In this document: positions 8,108 to 17,252 of the stretch, in pieces
How the letters are laid out: each line of letters begins with the position of its first letter
How positions within the stretch are numbered: position 1 is the first letter of the stretch
From: JABFRZ01 sp964631945
Lineage (GTDB): Bacteria; Planctomycetota; UBA1135; GCA-002686595
DNA length: 64,000 nucleotides
Assembly (NCBI GenBank): GCA_964631945.1
Contig: CAZWAY010000014.1
Coordinates: forward strand, 27,463 to 91,462
Direction of reading: 5' to 3'
Program-made: the position numbers and the translations under genes
Notes under the pieces: generated by a model
Told to the model about the DNA's origin: nothing
Seen by the model: the letters and a program-made list of their open reading frames with translations, nothing else
Databases searched by the model: none

Positions 8108-9264
8108 CGCAGCACGGGCGCACTGGTCGGGCCCACGCCGTGCGGCGAGCGTCGCGCGTGCGCGACGCGCTCCAGCACCGCGAGCGCGAGGGCGGTGCGC
8201 GCGGCCATCGGGAATGCCTGCGCGAAGCCGCGCCCGTTCCGGCCGAGTTCGGCGCGCCGGTCGTCGTCCGCGAGCAGCGCCGCGCTGACCCGCGCGAGCT
8301 CGCGCGCTTCGAATGGGCGCGCGAGCACGTGTCCGGCGCGCGCCGCGGCGACCAGCGGCGCGAAGCCGCACTCGGCCGAGCACACCACCGGAACGCCCTG
8401 GGACAGCGCCTCGAGCAGCACCGTGCCGGTGTTCTCCTCGCGCGCCGGGTGCAGCAGGAGATCGGCCGCGCGGTACGCCCCGAGCACCTCGCCCTGGCCG
8501 CCCACGAAGCGCACGCGCGCCGCCAGGCCGAGCGCGCGCGCCTGGCGCTCGAAGCGCGCGCGCCGCCCGGCGCCGAGCACGACGAGCCAGGTGCGTGCGC
8601 CGAGGCCGGGCGCGAAGCCGGCCAGGGCCGCCAGGGTGCGATCGAGGCCCTTGCGCGCGAAGTCCGAGCCCACCGCAAGCAGCACGCGCGCGTCGGCCGG
8701 GATCCCGAGCTCGGCGCGCAGCTCGGGCGCGCGCGTCGCGCCCGCGGCCAGGAACTCCGCGCGCAGCCCGGGCGGCAGGACGTGCAGGCGTTCCAGCGGC
8801 GTCCCGTGGTGCTCGCGGTAGCGTTGTCGCTCACGCTCGCACTGCACCAGGATCTCGCTCGCGGCTCCCGGCGCGGCCAGGGCCCGCTCCTGTTCCGCGC
8901 GCCAGCGTCGATTGGCGAGCGCGAAGGGCCCGGGCCGCGGGCGCGTCGCCGCCAGGCACGGGTCGGCCGCATAGAAGACGTCCACGCCTCCGATGCGATT
9001 GAAGCCCAGCACCACGTCGGGTCGGTCGTCGCCCTCGAGCGCGCGCCACAGGGCCCGGGCGAAGGCGCGCTCCACACCGACGTTCGTCCAGGCGCGCAGC
9101 GCGAGCTCGTGCACCTCGATCCCTTGCGGGCGCGCGCCCAGCCAGGCGCGCGTGAACACGCGCACGCGGTGCCCGCGCGCGCGCGCGGCCTCCAGCAGCT
9201 CGAGCGCGTTGCGCTCCAGGCCGCCGAAGGGCGTGAAGCGGTAGAGGCAAGCGACGAGGTGCAT
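8104..9264 (-). CDS. WaaG-like glycosyltransferase (LPS core, GT4)
   Basis: A 386-residue GT-B enzyme starting MHLVACLYRFTPFGGLERNA. Features resembling WaaG (RfaG) are the GGLER acceptor loop, the KGLDRTLAAL segment after AVGSDFARKG, and HPAREENTGTVLLEALSQGVPVV with the E-x7-E signature. WaaG adds the first glucose to inner-core heptose; the actual donor here is unknown. It is translationally coupled to the downstream WaaP-like kinase, which supports a role in a phosphorylated lipid-linked core. Confidence 0.85.
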   Translation of the reverse strand: MHLVACLYRFTPFGGLERNALELLEAARARGHRVRVFTRAWLGARPQGIEVHELALRAWTNVGVERAFARALWRALEGDDRPDVVLGFNRIGGVDVFYAADPCLAATRPRPGPFALANRRWRAEQERALAAPGAASEILVQCERERQRYREHHGTPLERLHVLPPGLRAEFLAAGATRAPELRAELGIPADARVLLAVGSDFARKGLDRTLAALAGFAPGLGARTWLVVLGAGRRARFERQARALGLAARVRFVGGQGEVLGAYRAADLLLHPAREENTGTVLLEALSQGVPVVCSAECGFAPLVAAARAGHVLARPFEARELARVSAALLADDDRRAELGRNGRGFAQAFPMAARTALALAVLERVAHARRSPHGVGPTSAPVLR

Positions 9265-9319
9265 GCGGGCGGGGAGGCCAGGATAGTCTCGCCGCGCGCG
9301 CGCGGCGGCGCGAGCCCGG

Positions 9320-10483
9320 CTACAGCGAGCGGCGCAGCTTGTGGACCTCGTCCGCGATCGGCTCGCTGGCCTTCTGGTAGGCGAGCAGGGTCTGGCGCGC
9401 GGTCTCGCGCCAGGTGAACTGGCGCGCGCGCAGCTTGCCCTTGGCCACGAGTTCGGCGTGGAAATCGCGCTCGGTCAAGAGGCGCCGCGCGGCCTCGAAG
9501 ATGCGCTCGGGGTCGCTGGGCTCGACGTACCAGGCGGCGTCGCCGCACACCTCGGGCAAGGCCGTGATCGAGCTCGTCACGACCGGCGTGCCGGCCACCA
9601 TGGCCTCGAGCGGCGGCAGCCCGAAGCCCTCGCCCAGGGACGCGAACAGGAACAGGTCCGCCTGGGCATAGAGCCGGGGGAGCTCGTGCTCGGCGACGTC
9701 GCGGCGCCACTCGACGCGCGCGGCGGCGGGCGAGCGCGCCAGCGCGCGCTCGAAGTGCTCGCAGCCGTGGCCGCGCGGGCCGGCCACGACCCAGCGGTGG
9801 GGCAGACCCTCCTGCACCAGGCGCTCGAAGGCCGCCAGCATGCGCACGTGGTTCTTGCGGTTGTCGACGCGCGAGACGGTGAGCACGTACGGCTCGCGCG
9901 CGGGCGGGAAGCCCCCGGGTGGCAGGCCGCGCGCGATGTGGTCGCAGCCGAGCGGCGTGACCGTGATCTGCGAGGGCCACACCCCGAAGTGCAGCACGAC
10001 TTCGGCTCCGACGAACTCGCTCGGCACCAGGATGCGCCGCGCGCGCGTGGCCAGCTCGCGCGCCTGGGCCGCCATGCGCTCGGCCGCGCGCTCGTCCACG
10101 TAGTCGGCGCCCTTCAGGTACAGGCAATCGTGGATCGTGGCCACCTCCAGCGCGGAGCGCACCGCCAGGCGCGAGTACTGCGTGTGGTGGTAGACCTCGC
10201 AGCCGCCCACCAGATCGTCGACGCCCTTGCCCAGGCGCGCGAGCAGCCACGGCAGCGCGCGCGAGGGCCAGCGCAGGCGCAGCAGCTCGGGGCGCGGCCC
10301 GCCGCTCTCCACGTGCAGGCCCAGCTCGGCCGGCGTGAAGCGTGCCTTCGCCAGGGTGTAGCCGAACAGCCCGAGGTTGCCGCCGAAGTGGTGCTCCAGC
10401 AGCCCGCGCACGAGCTCGCGCACGTAGCGTCCGATGCCCTCGCCGTTGACCAGGGCGGGGCGGTAGTCGAGGCCGACGCGCAT
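9320..10483 (-). CDS. Glycosyltransferase family 1/4 (GT-B)
   Basis: A 387-residue GT-B glycosyltransferase. The N-terminus MRVGLDYRPALVNGEGIGRYV matches the mannosyltransferase-type acceptor loop (G-I-GRY), and the donor half contains TVSRVDNRKNHVRMLAAF and FASLGEGFGLPPLEAMVAGTPV. It resembles the upstream paralogue at 5733-6776. The ATG at 10483 follows a TACCCT box by 10 nt on the minus strand. It sits between the flippase gene and the WaaG/WaaP pair and probably contributes to the same surface glycan. Confidence 0.88.
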   Translation of the reverse strand: MRVGLDYRPALVNGEGIGRYVRELVRGLLEHHFGGNLGLFGYTLAKARFTPAELGLHVESGGPRPELLRLRWPSRALPWLLARLGKGVDDLVGGCEVYHHTQYSRLAVRSALEVATIHDCLYLKGADYVDERAAERMAAQARELATRARRILVPSEFVGAEVVLHFGVWPSQITVTPLGCDHIARGLPPGGFPPAREPYVLTVSRVDNRKNHVRMLAAFERLVQEGLPHRWVVAGPRGHGCEHFERALARSPAAARVEWRRDVAEHELPRLYAQADLFLFASLGEGFGLPPLEAMVAGTPVVTSSITALPEVCGDAAWYVEPSDPERIFEAARRLLTERDFHAELVAKGKLRARQFTWRETARQTLLAYQKASEPIADEVHKLRRSL

Positions 10484-10493
10484 GGGGGCGCAG

Positions 10494-10499
10494 AGGGTA
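10494..10499 (-). promoter_or_regulatory. -10-like TACCCT box close to a start codon
   Basis: On the minus strand TACCCT ends 10 nt before the ATG at 10483, leaving room for an mRNA leader of only a few bases. Confidence 0.4.
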
Positions 10500-10511
10500 G
10501 GCGCGCGCGGG

Positions 10512-11900
10512 CTAGGGAACCAGGAGCGGCGCGAGCCACACCCGGGATGCGAGGGCGGCCAGCCCGAACGCCGCCGGGCCGAGCAGGAAGCGCGCGGGCG
10601 AACGGAACGGGTGCACGCCCAGGCCGCGCAGCACCCACGCCGCCGCCAGCGCGACCGTGCCCTCGGTCACGAGCGTCATGAGCGCGGCGCCCTCGGCGCC
10701 GAGGCGCGGCACGCAGAGCGCGTTGCCCGCCAGGTTGACGGCGAGCGCAAGCACCGCCACGCCCAGCGCCGCGCGCATGCGGCCGGCCGCGATCACGGCG
10801 GTCAGCAGGACCGAGCCCGGCGCGACCGCGAGCAGCGCGAGCAGCAGCCAGGCCAGGCTGGCCCCGCCCGCCTCGAAGCCGGGGCCGTAGGCCAGGCGCA
10901 TCAGCTCGCGGCTCCAGGGCACGAGCGCGCCCGCGCCCAGCGAGGCCGCCACGAACAGCGGCAGCGCGAGACGCGCCGCCGCCGGCCCGAGCGCACCGGC
11001 GGCGTGCCGGCGCGCCAGCCACGGCAGGGACGAAGTAGTCGCGAAGGCCGCGAAGCCCGCCAGCCACAGGAAGGCCCGCACCGCCGCGTTGTAGCGTCCG
11101 AGCTCCTCCGGACCCGCGAGCGCGCGCACGAACAGGTTGTCGGCGTAGAAGTAGGCCTGCTGCACGAGTCCGAGCACGGCGAGCGGCAGCGCGCTGGCCA
11201 GCATCCCGCGCAGCGCGGCCGCATCCGGCGCCGGCGCGCGCGGCGGCAGGTGCGCGCGCGCCACGAAGTGCAGTGCCAGGTTGCCGAGCGCCAGGCTGGC
11301 CGAGTGCGCCAGCAGGAACGGGCCGAAGCCGAGGCCCGCGCGCGTCGCCAGCGCCAGCACCAGCGCGAGCCGCAGCGTGCTGCCGAGCGCGCGCAGGAAG
11401 AGCGGCCGGCCCCAGGCGATGTCGCGCTGGAACACCACGGCCGACAGCTCGGGCACGCGCGCGAGCGGGCCCAGGGCCGCGGCCAGCACCCAGCCGAGCT
11501 CGGGCTCGCGCGCCCAGCCGGCCGCGAGGCCCACCAGCAGCGCCGCGAGCAACGCCATTCCCGCGCGCACGCGCCGGCCGGCCGCCAGCGCGGCCGCGAA
11601 GGCCGGCGGATCGGCGGCCCCACGCTGCACCACCACGCTCGAGGTGCCCCCGTCCACGAGCACGTCGAGGAACGCCAGCACCGCCACCCAGAAGGTGAAG
11701 CGCCCGAACTCGGCCGGCGCCAGCGTGCGCGCCAGCACGGCCAGGGTCAGCAGGGTGCACAGCGCACCCCACTGGCGTGTCAGGGCCGAGAGCGCGGTCG
11801 CGCCCCACACGCGCCGCGGCACGCCGCGCTCGGCCGGGGCCGCGGGCAAGGGCGCGGCCTGGGGAACGGGGTCTGGGCCGGCCACGGACACAGGGGACAT
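10512..11900 (-). CDS. Polysaccharide flippase (Wzx/MATE-like, MVF superfamily)
   Basis: A 462-residue multipass membrane protein with about 12 hydrophobic segments in the order expected for Wzx-type lipid-linked oligosaccharide translocases. The first helix region contains the ARTLAPAEFGRFTFW motif typical of polysaccharide_synt family members. It would flip an undecaprenyl-linked glycan to the periplasm, matching the four neighbouring glycosyltransferases. ATG 11900 was preferred over the in-frame TTG at 11921, which only adds seven Pro/Ser residues. The gene ends 28 bp before the glycosyltransferase at 10483 on the same strand. Confidence 0.82.
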   Translation of the reverse strand: MSPVSVAGPDPVPQAAPLPAAPAERGVPRRVWGATALSALTRQWGALCTLLTLAVLARTLAPAEFGRFTFWVAVLAFLDVLVDGGTSSVVVQRGAADPPAFAAALAAGRRVRAGMALLAALLVGLAAGWAREPELGWVLAAALGPLARVPELSAVVFQRDIAWGRPLFLRALGSTLRLALVLALATRAGLGFGPFLLAHSASLALGNLALHFVARAHLPPRAPAPDAAALRGMLASALPLAVLGLVQQAYFYADNLFVRALAGPEELGRYNAAVRAFLWLAGFAAFATTSSLPWLARRHAAGALGPAAARLALPLFVAASLGAGALVPWSRELMRLAYGPGFEAGGASLAWLLLALLAVAPGSVLLTAVIAAGRMRAALGVAVLALAVNLAGNALCVPRLGAEGAALMTLVTEGTVALAAAWVLRGLGVHPFRSPARFLLGPAAFGLAALASRVWLAPLLVP

Positions 11901-11994
11901 CGGAGGGGGGCTCGGGAGCAAGTCGGAGCGCGGCCCTGCCGCCGGCCGCGGGCGCCGGCTATCCGCCCGCTGCCGGCGCGCGTCCGCGCGCGGG

Positions 11995-13023
11995 CTACCG
12001 CGCCGTTCCGAGCGCCAGGGCCAGGCGCTTCGCCACCACCGCCGTGAACTCGCGCGTGCCCAGCGTGCCGCCGATGTCGGCCGTCTTCTCGCCCGCCGCG
12101 ATCGCGTCGCGGATCGCGGCGCGCAGCGCGCGGCCCGCCTCGCGCTCGCCCACGTGGCGCAGCAGCGAGGCGAACGAGAGCAGCGCCGCGCTCGGGTTGG
12201 CCACGTCCTTGCCGGCGATGTCGGGCGCCGTGCCGCCGGCCGGGTCGAACATCGCCAGGCGCACGCGACCGTTGGGCTCGAACGAGTACGAGGCGCTGTC
12301 GCCCAGCCCGATCGAGCCGATCAGGCCGCAGGCCATGTCCGAGAGGAAGTCGCCGTACTCGTTCGGACACACGATCACCTGGTAGCGCTCCGGGTGCAGG
12401 ATGATCCCCGCCAGCAGGGCATCGAACAGCTCGCGCCGGTAGGGGATGCCCGGGTAGTTGCGCGCGATGTCGTCGCACTGGTCCTCGAACAGGCCGTCGG
12501 CCGCGCGCTGGATGGTCCACTTGCTGGTCGAGACCACGCTGGTCCCGCGCTCGCTCGCCAGGCGGAAGGCGAACTGGGCCGCGTGGCGCGCGGGCACGCG
12601 CTCGATCACGCGCAGGGCCACGGCCGACTCGGTGCCGATGCGCATGCCGCGGTCGGAATACGTGCCGCCGGTGGCGATGCGCACCACGTCGATGTCCAGC
12701 GTGCGCTTGAAGTTGTTCTCGACGCCCGCGAAGGTCATCACCGGGCGGTGGATGACCGAGAAGTTGAAGAACTCGCGCAGGACCTTGTTGGGGCTCTCGT
12801 CCTCGGTCGTGGTCGGGTACTTGAGCGCGACCTGGTGCTCGCTCATGGCGTGCTTCACGCGCTCGTAGATCTCGTGCTTGTGGCGCGTGCGGCTCGCGAG
12901 CGAGAGGTCGATCTCGCGGAACTCCAGCTGGAAGGGCAGCGCGGGAAGGAGCGCGTGCACGCTGGCGGAGAGCTCGGGAGAGATGCCATCGCCGAGGATC
13001 TCGACGACCGAGTAGTGCTTCAT
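11995..13023 (-). CDS. Divergent isocitrate/isopropylmalate dehydrogenase family protein
   Basis: A 342-residue homologue of NAD(P)-dependent decarboxylating dehydrogenases. Recognisable parts are the N-terminal VEILGDGISPE, the catalytic lysine segment SKWTIQRAADGLF, the metal-binding NEYGDFLSDMACGL, and GGTAPDIAGKDVANP. Several positions differ from classical IDH and LeuB: the usual H-G-S-A-P-D-I is G-G-T-A-P-D-I, and the substrate loop reads RPVMTFAGVENNFKR. Substrate is therefore open (isocitrate, isopropylmalate, tartrate or homoisocitrate). ATG 13023 was chosen because it directly precedes the conserved first strand. Divergent from the acetyltransferase at 13119. Confidence 0.82.
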   Translation of the reverse strand: MKHYSVVEILGDGISPELSASVHALLPALPFQLEFREIDLSLASRTRHKHEIYERVKHAMSEHQVALKYPTTTEDESPNKVLREFFNFSVIHRPVMTFAGVENNFKRTLDIDVVRIATGGTYSDRGMRIGTESAVALRVIERVPARHAAQFAFRLASERGTSVVSTSKWTIQRAADGLFEDQCDDIARNYPGIPYRRELFDALLAGIILHPERYQVIVCPNEYGDFLSDMACGLIGSIGLGDSASYSFEPNGRVRLAMFDPAGGTAPDIAGKDVANPSAALLSFASLLRHVGEREAGRALRAAIRDAIAAGEKTADIGGTLGTREFTAVVAKRLALALGTAR

Positions 13024-13118
13024 GCGGAGCGGGACCGGCGCGGGGCGGGATTCGGTTCGGAGCCGTGTCGACGAAACCCCTAGGATAGCGCGCCCGGTCC
13101 GAGCCGGGAGCACAGGCG

Positions 13119-13829
13119 ATGAACGAACGGGCCCCTCGCGACCCCGGCTCCGACTCCGTGCCGCCCGCGCGCCGTCTCGCCGGCCTCGAGCTGTGCGGCG
13201 AGCGGGTGCGCCTGCGCCCGCACCGCCGCGAGGACGCGTCCGCGGCCTTCGCGCTGCTGGCGGGCGCGGACGAGATCCTGCGCTGGTTGGTGTGGGACGG
13301 CCCCGCGCGGGCCGGCGAGCTCGAGGAGTACTACGCGAACTGGCAGATCGAGGGCCCGCACGGGCCCGAGCTGCGCCTGGCGCTCGAGGAGCGCGCCAGC
13401 GGCGTGCTGGCGGGTTCGCTGGCGCTGCGCTTCGCGGGTCACGCCGGACAGGGTGACGTGGGCTACTGGCTCGGACTCCCGTTCCAGGGCCGCGGCCTCG
13501 GACGCGAGGCCCTGGCGCTGGTGGCGCGCCTCGCCTTCGCGCACCTCGGCGCCCACACCCTGTATGCCTGGGTCTTCGTGGGCAACCAGGCCTCGCGCCG
13601 GGTGCTCGAGAAGAACGGCTTCACGCTGGTGCGCACCGTGCCCGGGCGCGTCGTGAAGCGCGGCCGGCGCGTGGACGAGTGGCACCTCGTGCTGCTCTCG
13701 TCCGAGTGGCGGCGCCTGGCCGGTACGGCGCGGCCGAGCGTGGAGAGCGTGACCTTCGAGGAGCCGCGCGCGCCCGCCGCGCTGGATGCGCGCGAGCCCC
13801 CCTGCGCGCCCGGGGGCCGGCCGGGATAG
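13119..13829 (+). CDS. GNAT family N-acetyltransferase (RimJ/RimL type)
   Basis: A 236-residue GNAT protein. The first strand ERVRLRPHRREDA and the acetyl-CoA loop GRGLGREALALV (near residue 122) are clear, followed by AWVFVGNQASRRVLEKNGF, which is typical of the RimJ/RimL group acting on ribosomal proteins or other N-termini and amines. The last 50 residues are a low-complexity tail outside the domain. A TAGGAT box lies at 13081-13086, 32 nt before the ATG. The acetyl acceptor is unknown. Confidence 0.83.
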   Translation: MNERAPRDPGSDSVPPARRLAGLELCGERVRLRPHRREDASAAFALLAGADEILRWLVWDGPARAGELEEYYANWQIEGPHGPELRLALEERASGVLAGSLALRFAGHAGQGDVGYWLGLPFQGRGLGREALALVARLAFAHLGAHTLYAWVFVGNQASRRVLEKNGFTLVRTVPGRVVKRGRRVDEWHLVLLSSEWRRLAGTARPSVESVTFEEPRAPAALDAREPPCAPGGRPG

Positions 13830-13933
13830 CGCTCCGAGGCTCGCGGCGGTGACCATCCGCGCGCCAGTGGATATGCTCGCCTGTCCACGGCGGCGCGCGA
13901 GTTGCTTCGCACGAGTTCGCGCGCGCCGCGCCC

Positions 13934-15646
13934 ATGAAGCGCTCTCTGCTGGTCGTCCTCCTGCTCGCCCTGCCGCTGGCGCTAGGCGCGTTCCTGTGGC
14001 TCGCCGAGGGCGATGACGCGGGACGCGGCGTGCGCACGCTGCCGGCCGAGCGTGCGGAAGCGCCCACGGCGCCGGCGCCGGTGGTGGAACTGATCCCGCC
14101 GCCGGTCGTGCGCCAGTCCGGCGGCACGGCCTCGAGCACGGTGCTGTGGCCGCTCAAGGTCGAGCTCGAGCTGCTCGAGCCACGCTTCCTGCCCAAGGAA
14201 GAGGGCGTCGTGCCGATCGGCACGGGCGCGGGCGCGCGCCTCTCCGGGCGCATCACCGGCGTCGACGACCAGGGCGCGGCGGCCGAGATCCGCTTCCTGG
14301 CCGGGGCCAACGCCGGGCGCGTGCTGCGCTGCGACGACACCGGGCGTTTCGGCGCGACCGACCTCTATCCCGGGCTCTCGCTGGTCGAGGTGCGCGGGAT
14401 CGGGACGCTGGGCTCGCGGCGCGAGGTGCGCCTGCGGCGCGGGCAGGAGACGCTGCTCAACATCGGCTACGGCCGCCCGGGTTCGGTCTTCGGCAAGGTG
14501 CAGGACGCGAATGGCACCGGCCTGGACGGTGCGGCCGTGACGGTGGACGGGACGCGCGTCGTCACCGATGCGCAGGGCGGTTTCTACCTGCAGTCGGTGG
14601 CGGCCGGGCAGGTGCTGTGCGAGGTCGAGAAGGACGGCTTCGCGCTGTACCAGGAGCTGGTGTGGATCGCGGGCGGCCAGACCACCAACGCCGAGCGCAT
14701 GACCTTCACGCTCAAGCCCGCCTGCGAGCTGCGCGTGGCGGTGCAGGGCAACGCCGGCGGCCCGGGCCCGGCGCTGCTCTACGTGCTCTCCGACCGCCCG
14801 CAGTACAACGCCAACTCGGCCTTCAAGAACGAGGGCTTCCCCTGGCACAAGCTGAGCCCGATCGAGGTCTGGCCGGGCACGCCGGTGACGATCCAGAAGC
14901 TGCGCCCCGAGGTCGTCAAGCTGCACCTCTTCCGACCCGGCGCGCGCGCGGCCGTCAAGGCCGTCAATCTGGGCGCGAACGTGCGCGACGTCGTGCTCGA
15001 GCTGCAGCCCGCGCCGATGCTGAGCGGCATCGTGAAGCAGGACGGCGAGCCGGTGCTGGGCGCCAGCGTCAAGCTCGAGGCGCCCGACCGCGTGCGCGCG
15101 ACGCTGAACTACTTCAGCGAGCCGAGCTACTTCCTCGAGACCGCCGTGCTGCCCAACCTGCCGCCCGGGCTGCAGGAGACCAAGACCGACAAGCAGGGCC
15201 GCTTCGTGCTCAGCGCCTGGGCCGAGGCCAGCCCGGTGCGCTACCTCGAGGCGCGCGGCCCGGGCGGCGGCACGTGGGCCGGACGCTTCGTCAAGCCCGA
15301 CGAGAGCGAGGTCGTGCTCGAGCTCGGCACGGTGAGCCTGGGCGATGCCACGCTGCTGGTCGACTTCCCCTGGCGCCACCAGGGCCTGCCGATCGAGGTC
15401 TGGATCGGCGGCGCGCCGACCTCCACCCAGGTCCTGGCCGCCGACCAGGAGCTCGAGCTCTCCAGCCTCGTGGCCGGCAAGTGGCGCGTGACCGTCACCT
15501 GGCACGCGCAGCCGATCAAGCCGGGCGAGGAGCTCCTGATCGAGGACGTCAAGCACCTCGAGGTCGCGCTGCCCCCCGAGTGCATCGAGGGCCAGACCGA
15601 GGAACAGTGGAAGCGCGCCGGGCGGGAGTATCCGCACGGGAGCTGA
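13934..15646 (+). CDS. Secreted protein with carboxypeptidase-regulatory-like (Ig-fold) domains
   Basis: A 570-residue exported protein; residues 1-22 form a signal peptide or anchor (KRSLLVVLLLALPLALGAF). Three Ig-like carboxypeptidase-regulatory repeats can be seen: VFGKVQDANGTGLDGAAV (about 185), LSGIVKQDGEPVLGASV (about 363), and a weaker one near residue 98 (LSGRITGVDDQGAA). These domains bind proteins or carbohydrate and often sit in surface proteins of planctomycetes. No catalytic domain was recognised. It ends 28 bp before hutH but is probably unrelated, since hutH has its own upstream box. Confidence 0.75.
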   Translation: MKRSLLVVLLLALPLALGAFLWLAEGDDAGRGVRTLPAERAEAPTAPAPVVELIPPPVVRQSGGTASSTVLWPLKVELELLEPRFLPKEEGVVPIGTGAGARLSGRITGVDDQGAAAEIRFLAGANAGRVLRCDDTGRFGATDLYPGLSLVEVRGIGTLGSRREVRLRRGQETLLNIGYGRPGSVFGKVQDANGTGLDGAAVTVDGTRVVTDAQGGFYLQSVAAGQVLCEVEKDGFALYQELVWIAGGQTTNAERMTFTLKPACELRVAVQGNAGGPGPALLYVLSDRPQYNANSAFKNEGFPWHKLSPIEVWPGTPVTIQKLRPEVVKLHLFRPGARAAVKAVNLGANVRDVVLELQPAPMLSGIVKQDGEPVLGASVKLEAPDRVRATLNYFSEPSYFLETAVLPNLPPGLQETKTDKQGRFVLSAWAEASPVRYLEARGPGGGTWAGRFVKPDESEVVLELGTVSLGDATLLVDFPWRHQGLPIEVWIGGAPTSTQVLAADQELELSSLVAGKWRVTVTWHAQPIKPGEELLIEDVKHLEVALPPECIEGQTEEQWKRAGREYPHGS

Positions 15647-15658
15647 GCGCGCGTGGGC

Positions 15659-15664
15659 TAGAAT
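15659..15664 (+). promoter_or_regulatory. -10-like TAGAAT box in front of hutH
   Basis: TAGAAT ends 10 nt before the hutH ATG at 15675, with no Shine-Dalgarno sequence. A start of transcription 6-8 nt after the box would give an almost leaderless mRNA. The same arrangement with the same hexamer precedes the J-protein gene at 56219. Confidence 0.5.
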
Positions 15665-15674
15665 CCGCGCGCCC

Positions 15675-17210
15675 ATGCCGACCCTGACCCTCGACGGGCG
15701 CTCGCTGGCGCTCGACGACCTGGCGCCGCTCTTCGGCGGGGCGCTGCCGGAGGTGAAGCTCGCGCCCTCGGCCCTCGAGCGGGTGCGCGCGGCGCGTGCG
15801 CTGGTCGAGAGCGCGGTCGCCAGCGGGCAGGCGATCTACGGGCTCACGACCGGCTTCGGGAAGCTCAAGAACGTGTTCATCGAGCACGCCGACCTCGGGC
15901 GCTTGCAGCTGAACCTGGTGCTGTCGCACTGCTGCGGGATGGGCGAGCCGATGCCGCTCGAGGAGGTGCGCGCGGTGCAGGTGCTGCGCCTCAACAAGCT
16001 CCTGCGCGGGCACTCGGGCGTGCGCGTCGAGCTGGTCGAGGCCCTGGCGCGGCTCCTGAACAAGGGCTTCGTCCCGCTCGTGCCGCAGCAGGGCTCGGTC
16101 GGGGCCAGCGGAGACCTGGCGCCGCTCGCGCACATGGCGGCGGCCTACATGGGGTACGGCGAGGCCTTCGTGGGCGGGCAGCGCATGGATGCGGGCGCGG
16201 CCCTGCGGGCGGTGCGCGAGCCGCCGCTCGAGCTCGCGGCCAAGGAGGGCCTGGCGCTGATCAACGGCACCGAGGTGATCGGCGCGATCGGCGCGGGCGT
16301 GTTCCTGCGCGCGCGCAACCTCTCGAAGTGCGCGGACGCGATCGCGGCGCTCACGATCGAGGCGCTGTTCGGCTCCTCCAAGCCGTTCGACGCGCGCCTG
16401 GCGGAGCTCAAGGGGCAGAGCGGACACGCGCGCGCAGCCGGGAACGTGCGCCGGTGCCTGGCGGACTCGAAGGTGCTCGCGAGTCACGTGGACTGCGACC
16501 GCGTGCAGGACCCGTATTCCCTGCGCTGCGTGCCGCAGGTGCACGGGGCCTTCAAGCAGGCGCTCGAGCACGTCGAGGGCGTGCTGGCGGCCGAGATGAA
16601 CTCGGTCACCGACAACCCGGTGCTGTTCCCCGAGACGGGCGAGGTCATCAGCGCGGGCCAGTTCCACGGCCAGCCGCTCGCGATGGTGCTCGATTACCTG
16701 GCCCTGGCCCTGTGCACGCTCGCCAACATCTCCGAGCGCCGCACCGAGCAGCTCGTCAACCCCGACCTCTCGCACCTGCCCGGCTTCCTGGCCGCCAAAC
16801 CCGGCCTGCACTCGGGCCTGATGATCGCGCAGGTCGCGGCCGCGGCGCTCGCCAGCGAGAACAAGTCGCTCGCGCACCCGGCCTCGGTCGACTCGATCCC
16901 GACCAGCGCCAACCAGGAGGACCACGTCTCGATGGGCGTGACCGCGGCGCGCAAGGCGCGTTCGATCACGACCAACACCGAGCGGGTGCTGGCGATCGAG
17001 CTCTTGTGCGCGGCCCAGGCGCGCGACTTCCACCCCGAGTTCCAGGCCGGCAAGGGCGCGCAGGCCGTGCAGGAGTCCGTGCGCCGGCGCGTGCCGCCGC
17101 TCGAGCAGGACCGTTACCTGCACACGGATCTGGTGGCCGCCCACGAGTTGATCGTCTCGGGCGAGCTGCTGCGGGCCGTCGAGCAGGCGGTCGGGCTGCT
17201 CGAGGCCTGA
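15675..17210 (+). CDS. hutH: Histidine ammonia-lyase
   Basis: A 511-residue enzyme that removes ammonia from L-histidine to give urocanate, the first step of histidine degradation. The A-S-G triad that cyclises to the MIO cofactor is at residues 144-146 in GSVGASGDLAPLAH. Other family motifs are YGLTTGFG near residue 55, NGTEVIG near 198 and QEDHVSMG near 415. Length is normal for bacterial HutH. The urocanate hydratase gene lies 3.3 kb downstream on the same strand, separated by an oppositely oriented cytochrome gene. Confidence 0.96.
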   Translation: MPTLTLDGRSLALDDLAPLFGGALPEVKLAPSALERVRAARALVESAVASGQAIYGLTTGFGKLKNVFIEHADLGRLQLNLVLSHCCGMGEPMPLEEVRAVQVLRLNKLLRGHSGVRVELVEALARLLNKGFVPLVPQQGSVGASGDLAPLAHMAAAYMGYGEAFVGGQRMDAGAALRAVREPPLELAAKEGLALINGTEVIGAIGAGVFLRARNLSKCADAIAALTIEALFGSSKPFDARLAELKGQSGHARAAGNVRRCLADSKVLASHVDCDRVQDPYSLRCVPQVHGAFKQALEHVEGVLAAEMNSVTDNPVLFPETGEVISAGQFHGQPLAMVLDYLALALCTLANISERRTEQLVNPDLSHLPGFLAAKPGLHSGLMIAQVAAAALASENKSLAHPASVDSIPTSANQEDHVSMGVTAARKARSITTNTERVLAIELLCAAQARDFHPEFQAGKGAQAVQESVRRRVPPLEQDRYLHTDLVAAHELIVSGELLRAVEQAVGLLEA

Positions 17211-17239
17211 AGCCCGCGCGGCGTGGCAAGGAAAACGGG

Positions 17240-17245
17240 TACTCT
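17240..17245 (+). promoter_or_regulatory. -10-like TACTCT box
   Basis: TACTCT ends 7 nt before the ATG at 17253 of a small basic protein; no Shine-Dalgarno sequence is present. This position favours ATG 17253 as the start. Confidence 0.4.
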
Positions 17246-17252
17246 CGGCGTC

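Noticed and set aside
5733..10250. A 1505-residue open frame on the minus strand across several genes
   Set aside because: Only its last 347 codons (5733-6776) encode the real glycosyltransferase; the rest is open because of GC-rich codon use and lies over other well-supported genes in different frames.
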